A stretch of DNA of 64,000 nucleotides from Obelidium mucronatum (GCA_025765595.1 JAIVFH010000015.1:372001-436000), one strand, 5' to 3'; counted from the first letter of the stretch, positions 21,691 to 34,145 are shown. Numbers and translations: made by a program. Notes: a model not told the origin generated them from the letters alone.

Positions 21691-22660
21691 TCAGTCATTT
21701 TCTTCATCAATTTCCTCATCTTCATCGCCGTCCTTCACAAACACTTGGTCAAAGTCGACTCCTTCATCATCATTCATCTTCATCATATCATCGTTCTTCT
21801 TCGTCGTCATCTTCTTCTTCTCATCTTCTTCTTCCTCATCTTCCTCAATTTCTACTTCGTCTGCATGCTTCCAAGGCGTCAGCCAACTCTTGGTCGTCAA
21901 TTAAGACAACTTCATCCCCAGCTTCCACATCATCTGAAATGCACGAATGAGCTTCGTTTTTAACAATGAACGAATCAAGAATTACAAACCATTCTCATCC
22001 TCGTCGTCCTCCTCTTCCTCTGCTTCTTCGTCTTCCTCATCATCTACTTCCTCCTCATCTTCCATTTCATTCCTCATCTTCCTCCTCTACAAGAATTTGA
22101 ATGTCAATTATAGTATGGTTACAACCATAAAAAATACAATAGACTGAAATGAGAACCTTCTTCATCCTCTTCATCCATTTGAAAACGACGTTGACCGAAG
22201 CCTGAGAATCTCTTGTTCTTTTGTGCAACAGGATAGAACATCAGTTCAACGTCATCGTCTTCAGAATATTCAATGTCATCATCATTATCAACTTCATTGT
22301 CTTCCTCCATATTCTTGGCGCTAGTGGGCTTGGTTACAGTCCATTGGCCGTTCTTGGAAGTCGGCAAACGAGTCACCGTCCACTTGCCATTTTGTTTGGT
22401 AAGCAAGGCTGAATAGTCCTTTCCTTTAGGGGTTTTTTTAATGGATTCGTGACGCTCAGCGTCTGTCGTATAATTATACCTATACCGTGCTCTTCAAGCT
22501 CATCTCTGTCTTGTTCGGGAGAAGAATACTTGGATGACTTGACTGTATATGGACTGTATTTTGCAGACACGCGATTCTTTAACTTGAGTCCTGCACCACG
22601 ACGAGTGTTTGAACCATATTGGAGAGGGCTTTCTTTCACTAACACAAGCTGATACGCCAT
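21691..22660 (-). CDS. Unknown protein with long acidic C-terminal region
   Basis: Exon 1 begins at 22660 (MAYQLVLVKESPLQYG) and joins through a roughly 66-nt intron to a second exon with paired KWTVTRLP and QWTVTKP motifs, then EDNEVDNDDD. Further acidic exons run to 21691, rich in D/E and K. A single phase-1 donor near 21987 can join to two acceptors (near 21935 or 21874), giving different tails. Acidic stretches resemble histone chaperones or chromatin factors, but I recognise no family. Exon limits are uncertain. Confidence 0.55.
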
Positions 22661-22947
22661 TGTTTTTTTTTTCTTTCAAAAGGAATGAGGCAAACTTATT
22701 TTTGGGAACGAGATATATATCCTTTTTTTTCTTTGGAGCACGTGTTGGTGGTTTGGTTGGATCGATTTTTGCTGACGGATTTTTCCTGGAAGGGGCACGC
22801 CACAGCGAACTGGTTCAGCACGTTTTTCCTTGTTTGATTTCTATCGCCTGATAAAGGGTCTCAATTCGGCTATTTTGGAGGGGAAAAAAACGTGCCTTTA
22901 TTATTTATAATTTTAGAAACAATGTTCCTAAGGAATTTGACGACACC

Positions 22948-23094
22948 ATGAAGTATGAACTGAACAAGAATCGTCAGACGCAGTATTCTTTCTTTTCAGA
23001 TGAAGAGCAGGATGGTTCGACTTTTTATTCCTGTAGGCTCATGGTTAAGCATGGTCCTCGAAAATTGAAATTGAAATTAAAGAAAATGGCCTGA
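22948..23094 (+). CDS. Possible small ORF or gene fragment (48 aa)
   Basis: Reads MKYELNKNRQTQYSFFSDEE and ends in a lysine-rich KLKLKLKKMA. The same frame is open upstream to about 22920. It could be a remnant of a longer gene. It lies about 100 bp before the homoaconitase start. Confidence 0.3.
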   Translation: MKYELNKNRQTQYSFFSDEEQDGSTFYSCRLMVKHGPRKLKLKLKKMA

Positions 23095-23191
23095 GGATCT
23101 TTGGACACTCAAATGAACAGTATTACACTGATAAATATTAATTTTACAAGCGCTTATATACTTTTTTCTTTATTTTCTATCGCAAAAAAAA

Positions 23192-25585
23192 ATGCTCCGA
23201 GTTCGTCCCTTTTCGACAAGCTCTGCCCGCCGTGGACCCCAAAACTTGATTGAGCGAATTGTACAAAAGTACGCACGCGATCTTCCTTCACCTGATTACA
23301 AGGTGAAGCAGGGCGACTTTGTCTCTATCCAGCCACATCATGTAATGACCCACGACAACACTGGAGCGGTCATTGGAAAGTAGGATTTTCCCTTCGAATA
23401 CTGCCAGGTTATAAACTGATTTTGGGAACTTGTGTCATTAGGTTCAAGGCAATCGGTGCCTCTAAATTCAACAACCCCAAGCAGCCTGTGTTCACTCTTG
23501 ACCATGATGTGCAGAACAAGACTGAAAAGGTACTACAGACATTCACTTTAATGTATGATTGAACTTATACAATCTTCTCCGACTTAGAACCTGCAAAAGT
23601 ACAAGAACATTGAAGAGTTTGCAAAGTCCAAAGGTGTCGACTTTTACCCAGCCGAGACTGGAATCGGACATCAAACCATGGTTGAGCAAGGATATGCGTT
23701 TCCATTGACGATGGCTGTGGCCTCGGACTCTCACTCCAACATGTACGGCGGTATTGGGTGTTTGGGAACTCCGATTGTGCGAACGGATGCTGCTGCCATT
23801 TGGGCAACAGGTCGAACTTGGTGGCAGGTGAGAATGTTTTTTCACTTCTTTACAGCGTTATCGCTTTTGGTGTTTATTTGAATTGGTTGTGTTGTTTGGT
23901 GCGCGCGGGACGTGTTATCTGAGTCTTATCAGTTCCTCCATTTTTTGCGAATAACACCATCTCCACGCTTTTTTTTCTAACCCACTCTCAGGTCCCTCCT
24001 GTCGCCAAAGTCGAACTGCTTGGAAAACTTCCGGCTGGATGCACTGGAAAAGATGTGATCGTAGCTCTCTGCGGCCTGTTGAACAAGGACGAAGTCTTGA
24101 ACCACGCCATCGAATTCACCGGCCCCGGCGCCACCTCCCTCTCTATCGACGAAAGATTAACAATCGCAAACATGACAACCGAATGGGGAGCCCTTGCAGG
24201 AGTATTCCCAGTCGATGAAACCACAATCGACTTTGTTGCGAAACGCGTCAAGGTTCTTGGCGGGAACCATTCTCGCATCAATGCTCAGACTTTGGAGCAG
24301 TTGAAGAAGGAAGCACAGCCGATTGATAAGGATGCGAAATATGCCAAGCATATCACTTTTGATTTGTCGTCCATGTCTCCTCACATTAGTGGACCAAATA
24401 GTGTTAAAGTTGCCACCCCGTTGGCTGAGTTGGAGGCGCAGAATATCAAGATTCACAAGGCGTACTTGTTGTCTTGTGTCAACTCTCGTCAGTCGGATAT
24501 TAAGGCTGCTGCTGAAGTTATCAGGGGTCACAAAATTGCACCTCACGTTGAATTCTATATTGCTCCAGCTTCAAAAGAAGTGCAAAGAGATGCGGAAAAT
24601 TCTGGTGATTGGGGTGTCTTGGTGGATGCTGGTGCCAAGGTTCTTCCAGCAGGATGTGGTCCTTGTATTGGATTGGGAACTGGCTTGTTGAAAGATGGCG
24701 AAGTTGGTATTTCTGCTACAAACAGAAACTTTAAGGGACGCATGGGATCTAGATCTGCGTTAGCCTACTTGGCCTCTCCAGGTATTTTTGGTTCTCTCAC
24801 GCATTTTTTCTCAACCTACTCTTTTTCTTTTAGCCGTCGTCGCCGCATCTGCCGTTACGGGAAAGATCTCTTCTCCAGAATCTCTTCTCTCTTCTTCCTC
24901 CGCACCAACCCCCAAACCCTACTCAGCCCCATCTTTCAAAGTCACCATCCCACCCGCTACCCCAGCTGAAAAAGTCAAATCCGTCCAATCCACAATCCCC
25001 GGATTCCCAGCAAGCCACACGGGAGAACTCATCTTCCTCCCCGCCGACAACCTCGACACGGACGGAATCTACCCAGGAGCCTTCACCTACCAAGACGACA
25101 TTCCACCCGCCGAAATGGCCAAAATCGCCATGCGGAACTACGACCCCAACTTCACCTCCCTCCTCCAAAAAAACGATATTGTAGTTTCAGGATTCAACTT
25201 TGGTACCGGTTCCTCCCGTGAGCAAGCAGCCACTTGTCTACTGTACGCAGGAGTTCCCTTGATTCTGGCTGGCTCGTTGAGTGAAACATACAAGAGAAAC
25301 GCAATCAATAATGGATTGCTTTGTTTGGAGGCGCCAGAGCTTGTACGGGATTTGATTGCCGCGTTTGGGAAACCAAAAGACACGCCCACTATTCGAACGG
25401 GTTGGACATGCCAGATTGAGTATGGGGCTGGGTTGTTGAAGATTTCCAAGAATGGTGGCAGTGCTGGTGCTGGTAAAGGGGAAGTGAAGGAGTATGTTGT
25501 TCCTGTGGTTGGCAAGGCGGCGCAGGAGTTGATTGTTTTGGGTGGTTTGGAGAATTGGGTCAAGGCCCGAATTGCTGACCAATAA
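23192..25585 (+). CDS. LYS4: Homoaconitase, mitochondrial
   Basis: Five exons (23192-23379, 23442-23529, 23588-23827, 23992-24781, 24834-25585) give 685 residues with consistent phases. It converts homocitrate to homoisocitrate in the alpha-aminoadipate lysine pathway. The N-terminus [14 protein letters not shown] is a typical mitochondrial presequence. Diagnostic blocks: [23 protein letters not shown], and the [4Fe-4S] cysteines in [11 protein letters not shown] and GCGPCIG; the C-terminal swivel domain has [13 protein letters not shown]. Length and blocks fit Lys4 better than aconitase (the TWWQVPP and [12 protein letters not shown] segments). It supports a fungal source. Confidence 0.95.
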
Positions 25586-26134
25586 AGGAAATATTGTGGA
25601 ACCGAAGGGTTAGTTTCCACGTTGCAAAACCACGTGGAAAGCTTTTGGAATAGGGCTTAGAGCTATGAGAGTACTATTTACATCTGATCACAAAAACTAG
25701 CAGTAAATAACCGTGATGCAATGCACCAAAAAACGCGTCAGTTATGGCATCCAAATCCTCTGTTTTAGGGGGATAGAAAAAGTGCCAGACCCGTACATTC
25801 GCTAGTAGCGAATGTGTGATCAGGGGTGCTTTGGATATTAGATCAATGGATTGCGTTTATTCGATTTCAAACTCCGACGACACAAAATGGCCAGAATCAA
25901 CGCTATCTCACGCCTCAGACGTCCAGGAAAACCAAGACTAGCTGCGATCAAACCGCAGTCCTTTGTTAGGCCTGTTCTGGAAGACTCTCCATGTCGTAGC
26001 TCCGATATTCGCGAACTTGTGGTCACAGCTTTTTTTTTCCTCCTCGTCAAAACAAAGAGAAACTGACAATTCGGACAACAACAACAAAAAAGTACTTAAA
26101 CCCGCCCATTCCCCCCGTTTTCTCCTCCCCTATT
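25586..26134. other. No gene recognised
   Basis: Intergenic, about 550 bp, with an A-rich stretch before the next gene. No repeat or RNA seen. Confidence 0.4.
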
Positions 26135-27330
26135 ATGAACAACTTAAACTTGAACATGATTGCCTTCCGTGCCCCCAGTGAACCCAACGAACCCAACGAA
26201 CAACCAACAACAACATCAAACACAACAGCCGAGTGGATGGGCTTCATCAAACAGCGGCTGGAAGAAGCCTCGACGAAACGGACCTCGCTGCCTTACGTTT
26301 CGTCCTGTGCCAGTCTCCTCTGTCTCAGGTGAGCGTGTTTGGCTGTACTGACGAAGAAGTCTTTGTTCCCCATTTAGTGGCCCGTCGTCAAGCGGCTTCT
26401 ATCTTCGGACCTCTTCGATTCTATCCTCCAATGTCCACCGCTCCCTGGAACCTAAAGTGCCCGAATGTATTCCGAAAGTAGTAATTGCACCAGTAGTCGT
26501 ACCAGTCCCAGTAGTACAAGGCCCTGTGGTCCAGTATTCGGAACAGAATTTCATGGCTATGTGGGCTGCTGCTGCAAATGAAACCTTCATTTGTACCGCC
26601 GCCTGTTGTTTCAAAACCTGATCCCGACTATTCCACCTACATCCACCCGCATGTGGCACGTTTCCAATGCCAACCCGATGGAACCATCGCCATCAACCCA
26701 GACCACGTATCCGCCATCTTGATCAAGGAGCTCAGGACCAGTGACATCCACCGGAAGCGCGCCAGTCTGCGGTTACGGCGCGCAGCAGGTCCAGTCCCAT
26801 CACGCGTCATTAAAGAATTTACTCCCATGTTTGGCTTTGGTGGGAAGGTCAATCCTTTATATGGTTCCTCTGATCCAGAACGTAAGATCCAGCCCAACAA
26901 GTTCCTTCAACGGGTTGTGGATTCAGCTCTCCATCTACGTGGCCTTGCGGGCGCCATCCATCCTCATCACGAAAAATACCAACAACATTACTCCCACTAC
27001 CTCCGTCGTGCCAAACTGATTACCGTGCCTTCTTGTCTATCCATGCTTCACTGTTCTGACTGTCCCGCTGATACCTCCTTGGAGATTATTAAAGTCATTC
27101 CAATTGCAGTGATTGTAAAAGAAGAAGTAGGTAACGGTAGCGCTAACCTCATTTGCCCAGTCACCGCCGCTGCTTGTGTCCCCGTTACTGTGAATGTCGC
27201 TGCTAGTATTCCTGCCGCTGCTGCTGTCCCTAAGCCAGTTGGTAAAGCGCGTAAAGTTCCAGTCCGACGAAGCAAGCGAATTGCCGCAATGAAGGAACCT
27301 CGACGATCTGCTCGATTGGCGGCCAAGTGA
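26135..27330 (+). CDS. Unknown protein with basic C-terminus
   Basis: A first exon starts MNNLNLNMIAFRAP at 26135 and splices at GTGAGC (26329) to TTTAG (about 26379), continuing in a Val/Pro-rich frame to a stop near 26620. A second, longer frame (26578-27330, 250 aa) starts MKPSFVPPP and looks well conserved in composition: IHPHVARFQCQPDGTIAINP, KEFTPMFGFGGKVNPLYG, ending VRRSKRIAAMKEPRRSARL, a strongly basic nuclear-type tail. The two frames overlap, so they are either two genes or one gene with a frame break near 26600. I recognise no family. Confidence 0.5.
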
Positions 27331-28269
27331 ATTCATCAAACGTCACCTACAATAACCCAGCCATCACCATCAAAAAAACTTCAAAAAATACCAAAAAAAA
27401 TTAAAATAAGACAAAAATACCAAAAATATTGAGTGGGGTGTTTGTGTGTGGGTTCAGGGGCATTTACTAACAATCCATTCTTACTGTAACGGTTAAAAGA
27501 ATGGCAGCGATCGCTAACAATGTTGTCCTAATTTAGGTGGCTTTTTTCAGGAACAGGTGGCGATATTCAACAAGTTTTCAGCTAAGTACTCAGGATATGA
27601 TTGTCATATACTGCTACCATGTTTTTCTTTTAGAAGTAACTCGTCTTAATACCACATCCCCAATGGTGAAAGTATTTTATCAAAGGTTGGTGTATCACTG
27701 TAATGTGGGCATTTTCTAAGGATCCATTCTTACTGTCCAAACAGTCGAATGATCACCAAACAAATATCGCCGCGAATTAGATGGCCCGTTGTCGAGTGAA
27801 ACAGTGAGCGATATATTAGTTTAGTATTCCCTTGATGTTTTTGATCGTTCCATTGACGTATTTTTCTTAGCTTCTCTCAAGTCAACTATCGAAGGATCCA
27901 TTCATCTTTCTTTAAGATCGGTCGCGTCAGAATAATATTAATAGGAGCACCGTTTGTTGAAGCAAGTTCCTGGTTCGTAGTTGGTTTTTTTAAGCATACG
28001 GCATTCCAGTTAATTAACTTTCACACATCTGTGCAGGTTGAGAAACAGTACCTGTTATGTTATCGTCTTTTTTTATTTTTTTTGGGTCGGCTTCTTTTTA
28101 CGTCTTTTGGGGTTTTAATGATGGGTTTGGCACTTGGAGGCGTTGCTCGTGGTGTCGTGATCCCTTTTTTTTTTAATAAAACAATACAAGAAAACTTGAC
28201 GAGCGAGTTGCGCTGGTAATTGTGTTCACTTTTCTTGAGTTTGGCCCGTGGGTTTGATTCACATAAACA
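27331..28269. other. No gene; short motif repeated three times
   Basis: AT-rich. ATCCATTCTTACTGT occurs near 27471 and 27722, and a related GGATCCATTCATC near 27894. No coding frame is convincing. Confidence 0.4.
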
Positions 28270-28594
28270 TTGTTGACCACAACTCCAAATCTTCGACTCG
28301 CGAATGATCCTGCTGACGCCACTGCGGCCGTACGCGCCGCTCTCCCACGGCGACGGCGCCGAGGCCGCGGAGCCGGCGACGCCGCAGTTTCGGCGCCGAA
28401 GTACGTCGCCCCTGTTTGCGACGCTTGCGTTTCGCCGGCGCCGTCCGTCGCTTCGACCGACTCGGCGCAGCGCCGGACGCTGCGAATTCCGGCGCGCCGG
28501 AAGCTTAGTCTGCTCTCAGTCTGGCGCACCGTCAAAGACGCCTTTGGCCGCGAAAAAGTTTCGGCAGGCGGCAGGACGATTCCTCTCAACAAGG
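28270..28594 (+). pseudogene. P4-ATPase (Neo1/ATP9-type), 5' exon fragment
   Basis: GC-rich exon ending KDAFGREKVSAGG then RTIPLNK with a phase-1 GTACGA donor at 28595. It joins in phase to the exon at 37076 (DTQRKYPANIVKNQNYN), giving the R-T-I...KYP-N-V-x-NQ-YN junction of Neo1/ATP9 lipid flippases. No in-frame ATG exists before the upstream stop, so the start is lost or on an unseen exon. The intron holds 8.3 kb of transposons. Confidence 0.6.
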
Positions 28595-28680
28595 GTACGA
28601 ATTCTATCAGTCATTCATTGATTGGATGCATCTTTGGGTGTTGTTTGGGTTTGGAGTGGGTGACGTGGAAGTTGAGATGT

Positions 28681-28718
28681 GAGTCGATCTCAGGGAAAAA
28701 ATGGCTTATCCCCCAAAT
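28681..28718 (+). repeat. Left TIR of the Sola-like transposon
   Basis: Core CTCAGGGAAAAAATGGCTTA; interrupted just inside by the Ngaro-like element. Confidence 0.88.
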
Positions 28719-28833
28719 AATATTGTCCCTCGGACATCCCGGGAAGGCATCGGAATGAAGCTCCGAGCCTGAGAGGCGATATCTGACTGGACAAGAGAAA
28801 TGTCAAATTTTTATCTTCTCTTTTTCCATAACG
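28718..28833 (+). repeat. Ngaro-like split repeat A1
   Basis: 116 nt, starting TAATATTGTCCCTCGG, identical to A2 at 34030-34145. Confidence 0.92.
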
Positions 28834-28866
28834 TCCCGCTACAGCTCCGCTACCGCTCCCACGTCA

Positions 28867-30271
28867 ATGGCCGCCATCCCAACCCAAGCAACCACGTGGG
28901 TCTTCGAGACCCAATTTTCGGAACTTCAACAGGTACAGTTAGACCAGTTGAGAGATATTATGTCTCTACCAGCAGGTTCTACTACGGCCGTCATCTTCCA
29001 AACTATTGTGGATGACGCCAGCAACGCGGACCCGGTAGCCGCCTGGGACAACCGTTTCCGCCTCAATGTCCCCCTAGGACCTGAGCCACAGCCGGGCCAC
29101 CCCGACCACGCTGACTACAACGCAATGGCAGCCCTCAATACATCAAACGCGGTGGTTCCAGCCCAACCTCCTCCACCAGGAAGATTTGCAGCCCTCAGAG
29201 GAGTCTTCCCAGCTCGCGCACAACAGCAGCAACAACGCCAGCAGCAACAGCAACCTCGAGCAGACCGCGCGGAGCAAGAGGACCACAGTTCCAACGCCGC
29301 AGCGGAGGACCTCACCGACTCAGACTCAGGACAGGAGGACGACCCGAAGGGTAAGAAGCTGGTCAGGAAGCAACCGCAGCTACAGGTAGGCCTCACACCA
29401 TACACCCCCCTACCCTCCTCCCATTTTTTCCATTTCCTTCTTTTCGTTTCCCTGCCGTGACGCAGCAGCAGCATCACCAGGTTCATTTAGTAACAGCACT
29501 ACCTGCTACCAAACCAGCTCACAATCACCACCTGGCGGGAGATGTGAACGCTACCAACCACCTAGTCCCCTAGCTGCGAAGGGGCGCCGCCGGGGTTTAG
29601 GCACCCGCGGACATGCGTGCGGACCCTCAGCCTCAACTAAGAGGCTTTCCAACATCGCGTTAAGTACACCATACCCACGCCTACCCACCCCCCACCACTC
29701 CCAACAACGCAACGGTCTAACTTGCCCCCCTTAACAGGGACGCTACGACCTCTTATTCGCCAACTTCTCAGCGAACCTGGCCACGGGGGCTTTCCAGTCC
29801 AACCAAGCAGCCGGCACAGCCATCCAAGCGCTCCTAGGAGCGGCTTCCTCGATTGGCGACATGGAGGCATTCAACTCCCTCACCGTTGCAGCCCGCATCA
29901 TTGACACGGCTACAGTAAAACGCCTCCCCGTGGAAGACACCCAGCGCCTGGTGCTCGAGGAGCTCGGGGAGACGCCAGCGGGAAACATCCTGCCAGCTCG
30001 CATCGCGGCGAAAATCGACAAGCTTGCCCTCACCGCCCAAAAGCTGAAGGGACCGGCGGTCCGGGGCATCGGCGGCTCGTCCTCAAACAACCGGGGCTGC
30101 CGCCACTGCAAGCGCCAGGACGTCAGAGGCCACTCCGAGTCCTCCTGCCGCAGCACCTGCAGCGACAGCAGCTGCACGCGCCGCCAGTGCCAACCGGGCT
30201 CCAGCAGCCGCGGATCTGACAGAGGCAACCAACGCTCCTCAGACCGTTCAAAGGACCGCACGGACCGTTGA
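28867..30271 (+). CDS. Gag-like ORF1 of the Ngaro-like element
   Basis: Frame 28867-29385 (MAAIPTQATTWVFETQ..., with a Gln-rich tract and acidic SDSGQEDD) and frame 29738-30271 (GRYDLLFANFSANLATG... ending with CRHCKRQDVRGHSESSC, a zinc-knuckle-like cluster). They join in phase 0 if GTAGGC at 29386 is spliced to TTAACAG ending at 29737 (352 nt). Another frame within the intron is also open, so the splice is uncertain. Confidence 0.6.
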
Positions 30272-30417
30272 AAAACCTCCAGCCACACAACACCACACAA
30301 CAACAACCAACGTCACCCACGACTGACACCAATAACCCCCCTTTATTGCCTCACACCCAATAAAGAAACAACCACACCACCACAAAAAATTTACTTAACC
30401 TGAAACACTAGCGTTCC

Positions 30418-32551
30418 ATGCAACAAGAATGGCCGCTTAGAAACACAGCACGCTACCAGAGGATCTTTGGCGACAACGCCAACTCCGAGAAACCCATACC
30501 GCCAAACCCACCCCTCAAAGACGTGCTGGCAAGGAAAGCCAACGGCGACCCAGGAACCCTGTTCCTGCTGTCCCCAGACTCCTTCGTAGCAGGAAACGTA
30601 AACCTCGAACGCCTGGAAGCATGGAGGAAGGTAGCCGCCTTCTCCCCACACGAACACCTGATATTGAAAATGGTGGAACATGGGGTGGATATCAACGACT
30701 TCTGGAAAACCGAGGAGAGACCCCCTCGACTCCACCAAGACAATCACTCGGGCATGCCCCCCCCACCTCACCTCCTTCCTCAGCGAGGAGCTGGAAAATG
30801 ATCTATGCACAGGCGCATGCTCCCCCCTCGGACCATGCGACTCCACCAACCCGCCCCACGTAGTATACCCGATCGGCGTAGAACCCACAAAACCTCGCCG
30901 GATAGCCGACCTGCGCCGACTAAACGAATACACGAAAGCACCGGACCACCACCCAGAGTCCCTCCGACAACTGTCTAGATGGATCGCCACCCACATGGCG
31001 GTAGTAGACGTCAAGGCGTGCTACTACAATTTTCGCCTAGCCCCATCCTCCCGCCGCTTCTTCGGTTTCCGTTGGAAGCGCAAGGGCACCTGGTACTATT
31101 TCCAATCCAATGTCCTAGTGTTTGGCTGGAACAGCGCTTCGTTCATATGCTTCATCCTGACCGACGCCATAGTACGCTACCTCAGATCACACGAAATCCC
31201 CCTGATGGTATTCTTCGACGATTTTGGCCTCGGCGAGCTACGCGGGGCCTCATCCGCACCGGAAAGGGTAAACAACTCTACCTACGCGCTGCTCTGCCTG
31301 GGAACAGAGCTGGGTCTATTCTTCGGGCGGAAATCGCAAGTCACCCCCTCAACCTTACCCCGATACTTAGGTTTTATCCTAATCCTCCTGGAGCGGCGCC
31401 TGGAGCTACCAGACGACAAGCGAGATCGCTTCCTAAAGCTCCTTCTCTCGTTCATACACAAGAGCCACGTACCCTTCACCTCACTTGAATCGTTTGTGGG
31501 TATGTGCGCCCACCTCTCCTTTGCCCTCCAAGGGGGTCTGGCCTTCACCCGGCAGCAATACCTCGCCCTCGCAGATGCAGGGAGAGGAAATCAGGTCAAA
31601 ATGACTCCAGCCCTGAGGACTGAGCTGGAGGAGTGGCTATGCGTAGACAAAGCGCACCCGGAACACTGGTCGGGCGCCGAATGGCTATCAGCCACCCACG
31701 TTGCAATCGACGCGAGACCCAAACTGAACACGGACGCAAATGACAACAGACACGGCGGTGCCCTGGTCATCAACGGTGGCACAAGACTGGCAGGTGAGGA
31801 GGTACCAGACCACCTCCTGCCAGGCCAAGGGGTCTCCATAAACGTCAGAGAGGCTTTCGCCCTCTTTGCGGCACTATGCCAATTTGCCCCCCAACTGCGA
31901 AACCAATGGGTAGACGTATGGCTAGACAGTATGGTAGTAGTGCACTGCATGAACAAAGGTTCGTCAACAGCCCCGCTCCTGAACGAATACCTCACCCTTA
32001 TCTGGAGGCTATGCCGGCACATCAACTGCAAATTGATAGTCCACCACCTCAGCTCAGAGGAAAACTACGTCCCCGATGGCATCACTAGAGAAGACCCACG
32101 CCACGACTTCCGCCTGTCCGACGAGTCCTTCTCTCGGATAGAAAAGGAAGTCAAGGAACGGTTCCAAAGACCACTCACCTTAGACGCAATGGCCTCTTCA
32201 ATCAACACGAAACTTCCCCGCTTCGTCAGCAGGTACGAAACCCCAGGAGCACTAGGGGCAAACATCTTGTCCATGCACCTAGCCCCGGAAGAGCTGGTCT
32301 ACGTCTTCCCACCCTTTGCAATGGTTGCGTCAACGGTCCAATATCTGCTCCAGACAAGGACCAAAGCCGCGGTGGTGGTCCCCCGCCTCATGGAACCATG
32401 GTGGGTGCTACTGAACCAACAAGCGGCCCACAGCTTTGAGCTGGGAAAGAAAGGCGACCGCGAATGCGTAAGCGGCTACCATGGCCCCACAAAGTTGATA
32501 CAACCACTCCCCCTCCCACACGACATATGGTGCTTCCTCATCTCCGAATAA
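30418..32551 (+). CDS. Reverse transcriptase / RNase H ORF2 of the Ngaro-like element
   Basis: Starts MQQEWPLRNTARYQR in one frame and switches to another at a C8 run (about 30757-30764), so a one-base indel is likely. RT motifs: RRIADLRRLN, VVDVKACYYNF, FGFRWKRKGTWYYF, and MVFFDDFG at the catalytic Asp pair (FFDD instead of YxDD). RNase H follows (HVAIDARP..., REAFALFAAL, WLDSMVVVHCMNKG). The C-terminal LDAMASSINTKLPRF and YVFPPFAMV segments are typical of DIRS/Ngaro pol. Confidence 0.85.
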
Positions 32552-33906
32552 TAATAAAAACAACACAGTGGTCTAAACCGCGTTTATTCCTACCACAGCT
32601 TCACAGGAGCGAACATGAGCAAAGGATAGACAAACCATGCCCCCAATGCAACAGACTCAACCCGAGACACGCCCTCTACTGCAACCAATGCGGCACGCAA
32701 TTCCCAACCTTCGCCGCCCCCTCCAAGATCCGAATAGACGAAGCCTACATAGCGGCACGTCTGAATACCCTCCACGCAAAACCGCCAACTATCCCACAAC
32801 AAGCTCAAGCGGAGCTAGGCCACCTGTCCGCCTTTTTGGCCGCACGAACCACCAAGCCCCGAGTATCAATCCACGCCGCTTGCCCCTTGGACATCGTCGA
32901 GTTCCTCATAAACAAGGAATTAAACGGGCGCACGCAATACCACGCCGAATCATGCCCCAGGCAAGGCACGGCGAAAGTAGGCGGGCGCATCAATGATGCT
33001 TGCAAACCGGAGGTATGCCTGATTAGGTCGGCACCGGGTTCAATCCAGACCACGGCCAGCAGGATCAGGACGGCCCTAGCCGACTTAGGCCTAACAGGCC
33101 CGTGGGACCCCAGAGAGGGGACAGGAAATCCAGCCGATTCTGCCCTGGTTCGCCACCATGTCGAGCAACTGTCCACGGAGGCAGTGAAGTTTGGGGTATC
33201 ATCCCTACAAGCACCACCAATATCCGCCCACACTACTACCGCAATCCTGACCATCCTCAGACCAAAACTTGCCGACGAAAGCCTCACCGCCCTACAGAAA
33301 CTCCGCTGGCGCCAATTCTGGTGCTTCTACATGATCGTCCAAACCAGCGGCAGACGACCGGGCGACCTGGTCCGCCTGCGTACAACCACCGTCCTCTGGC
33401 TGCCTGATCGATCGGGAATCTTGATCACGATGGTAGAAGGAAAAACGGCCTCCGCGAACGAACCAGACATGGTCGTGATAAGGGACGGCCCAACCCTCGA
33501 CGCTCTTCGACTATACACCAGAGACTGCAGACAGCTGGGCATTCCCCTACAGAACGGAAACCCCTACGTCTTCTTCAAGATCGAAAGCGCGCAAGACAAC
33601 CCGCGGCCCCACGCGATCGCACAAAGATTTGTGGACGACTTCCAGAACCTCTTGAAGGAACTAGGCACCTTCCAGGGTGAAACCCTATACGGCTTTCGGG
33701 TAGGAAACTCCATAGAAGCAGCCACAACACCCGAGCCTGACATAGGACAAATCAGGAGATCAGGCGGCTGGAAGACAAACACCTCCGCACTTCACTACAG
33801 CCAATACGCCATAGTTGCAAACTACACAAACGGTGCCCCAGACAAGGTCGGGGCAGTACACGACTGGCGGATCAACGCCTCTAAATTTAAATACTTTCGA
33901 ACCTAA
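32464..33906 (+). CDS. Tyrosine recombinase ORF3 of the Ngaro-like element
   Basis: 480 codons; the start is uncertain because the frame overlaps ORF2 by 88 nt. A zinc ribbon CPQC...YCNQCG lies near residue 60. The catalytic region shows the first Arg in TSGRRPGDLVRLR, the second in YGFRVGNSIEA, then GGWKTNTSALHYSQY with the probable nucleophile Tyr. The usual HxxR is YxxR here. The enzyme would integrate a circular cDNA without duplicating the target. Confidence 0.82.
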   Translation: MRKRLPWPHKVDTTTPPPTRHMVLPHLRIIIKTTQWSKPRLFLPQLHRSEHEQRIDKPCPQCNRLNPRHALYCNQCGTQFPTFAAPSKIRIDEAYIAARLNTLHAKPPTIPQQAQAELGHLSAFLAARTTKPRVSIHAACPLDIVEFLINKELNGRTQYHAESCPRQGTAKVGGRINDACKPEVCLIRSAPGSIQTTASRIRTALADLGLTGPWDPREGTGNPADSALVRHHVEQLSTEAVKFGVSSLQAPPISAHTTTAILTILRPKLADESLTALQKLRWRQFWCFYMIVQTSGRRPGDLVRLRTTTVLWLPDRSGILITMVEGKTASANEPDMVVIRDGPTLDALRLYTRDCRQLGIPLQNGNPYVFFKIESAQDNPRPHAIAQRFVDDFQNLLKELGTFQGETLYGFRVGNSIEAATTPEPDIGQIRRSGGWKTNTSALHYSQYAIVANYTNGAPDKVGAVHDWRINASKFKYFRT

Positions 33907-33985
33907 TGAATGATTAAAAAATAATCTCATCACAACAACACACATCATTTCAGTTAGGGCCCATTACAGTCAGGGCCCCGACCCA

Positions 33986-34145
33986 GAGCGTCGGTTTTGA
34001 CCATAACTGAACTCTGTATTTTATTTGTATAATATTGTCCCTCGGACATCCCGGGAAGGCATCGGAATGAAGCTCCGAGCCTGAGAGGCGATATCTGACT
34101 GGACAAGAGAAATGTCAAATTTTTATCTTCTCTTTTTCCATAACG
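33986..34145 (+). repeat. Ngaro-like internal repeats B1-A2
   Basis: B1 (33986-34029, starting GAGCGTCGGTTTTGACC) is directly followed by A2 (34030-34145). Confidence 0.92.

Noticed and set aside
23192..25585. Mitochondrial aconitase
   Set aside because: The length (685 aa) and the TWWQVPP and [12 protein letters not shown] blocks fit homoaconitase.
28173..28592. Minus-strand 139-codon frame in the GC island
   Set aside because: It is antisense to the plus-strand exon whose junction matches Neo1/ATP9; GC-rich sequence leaves all frames open.
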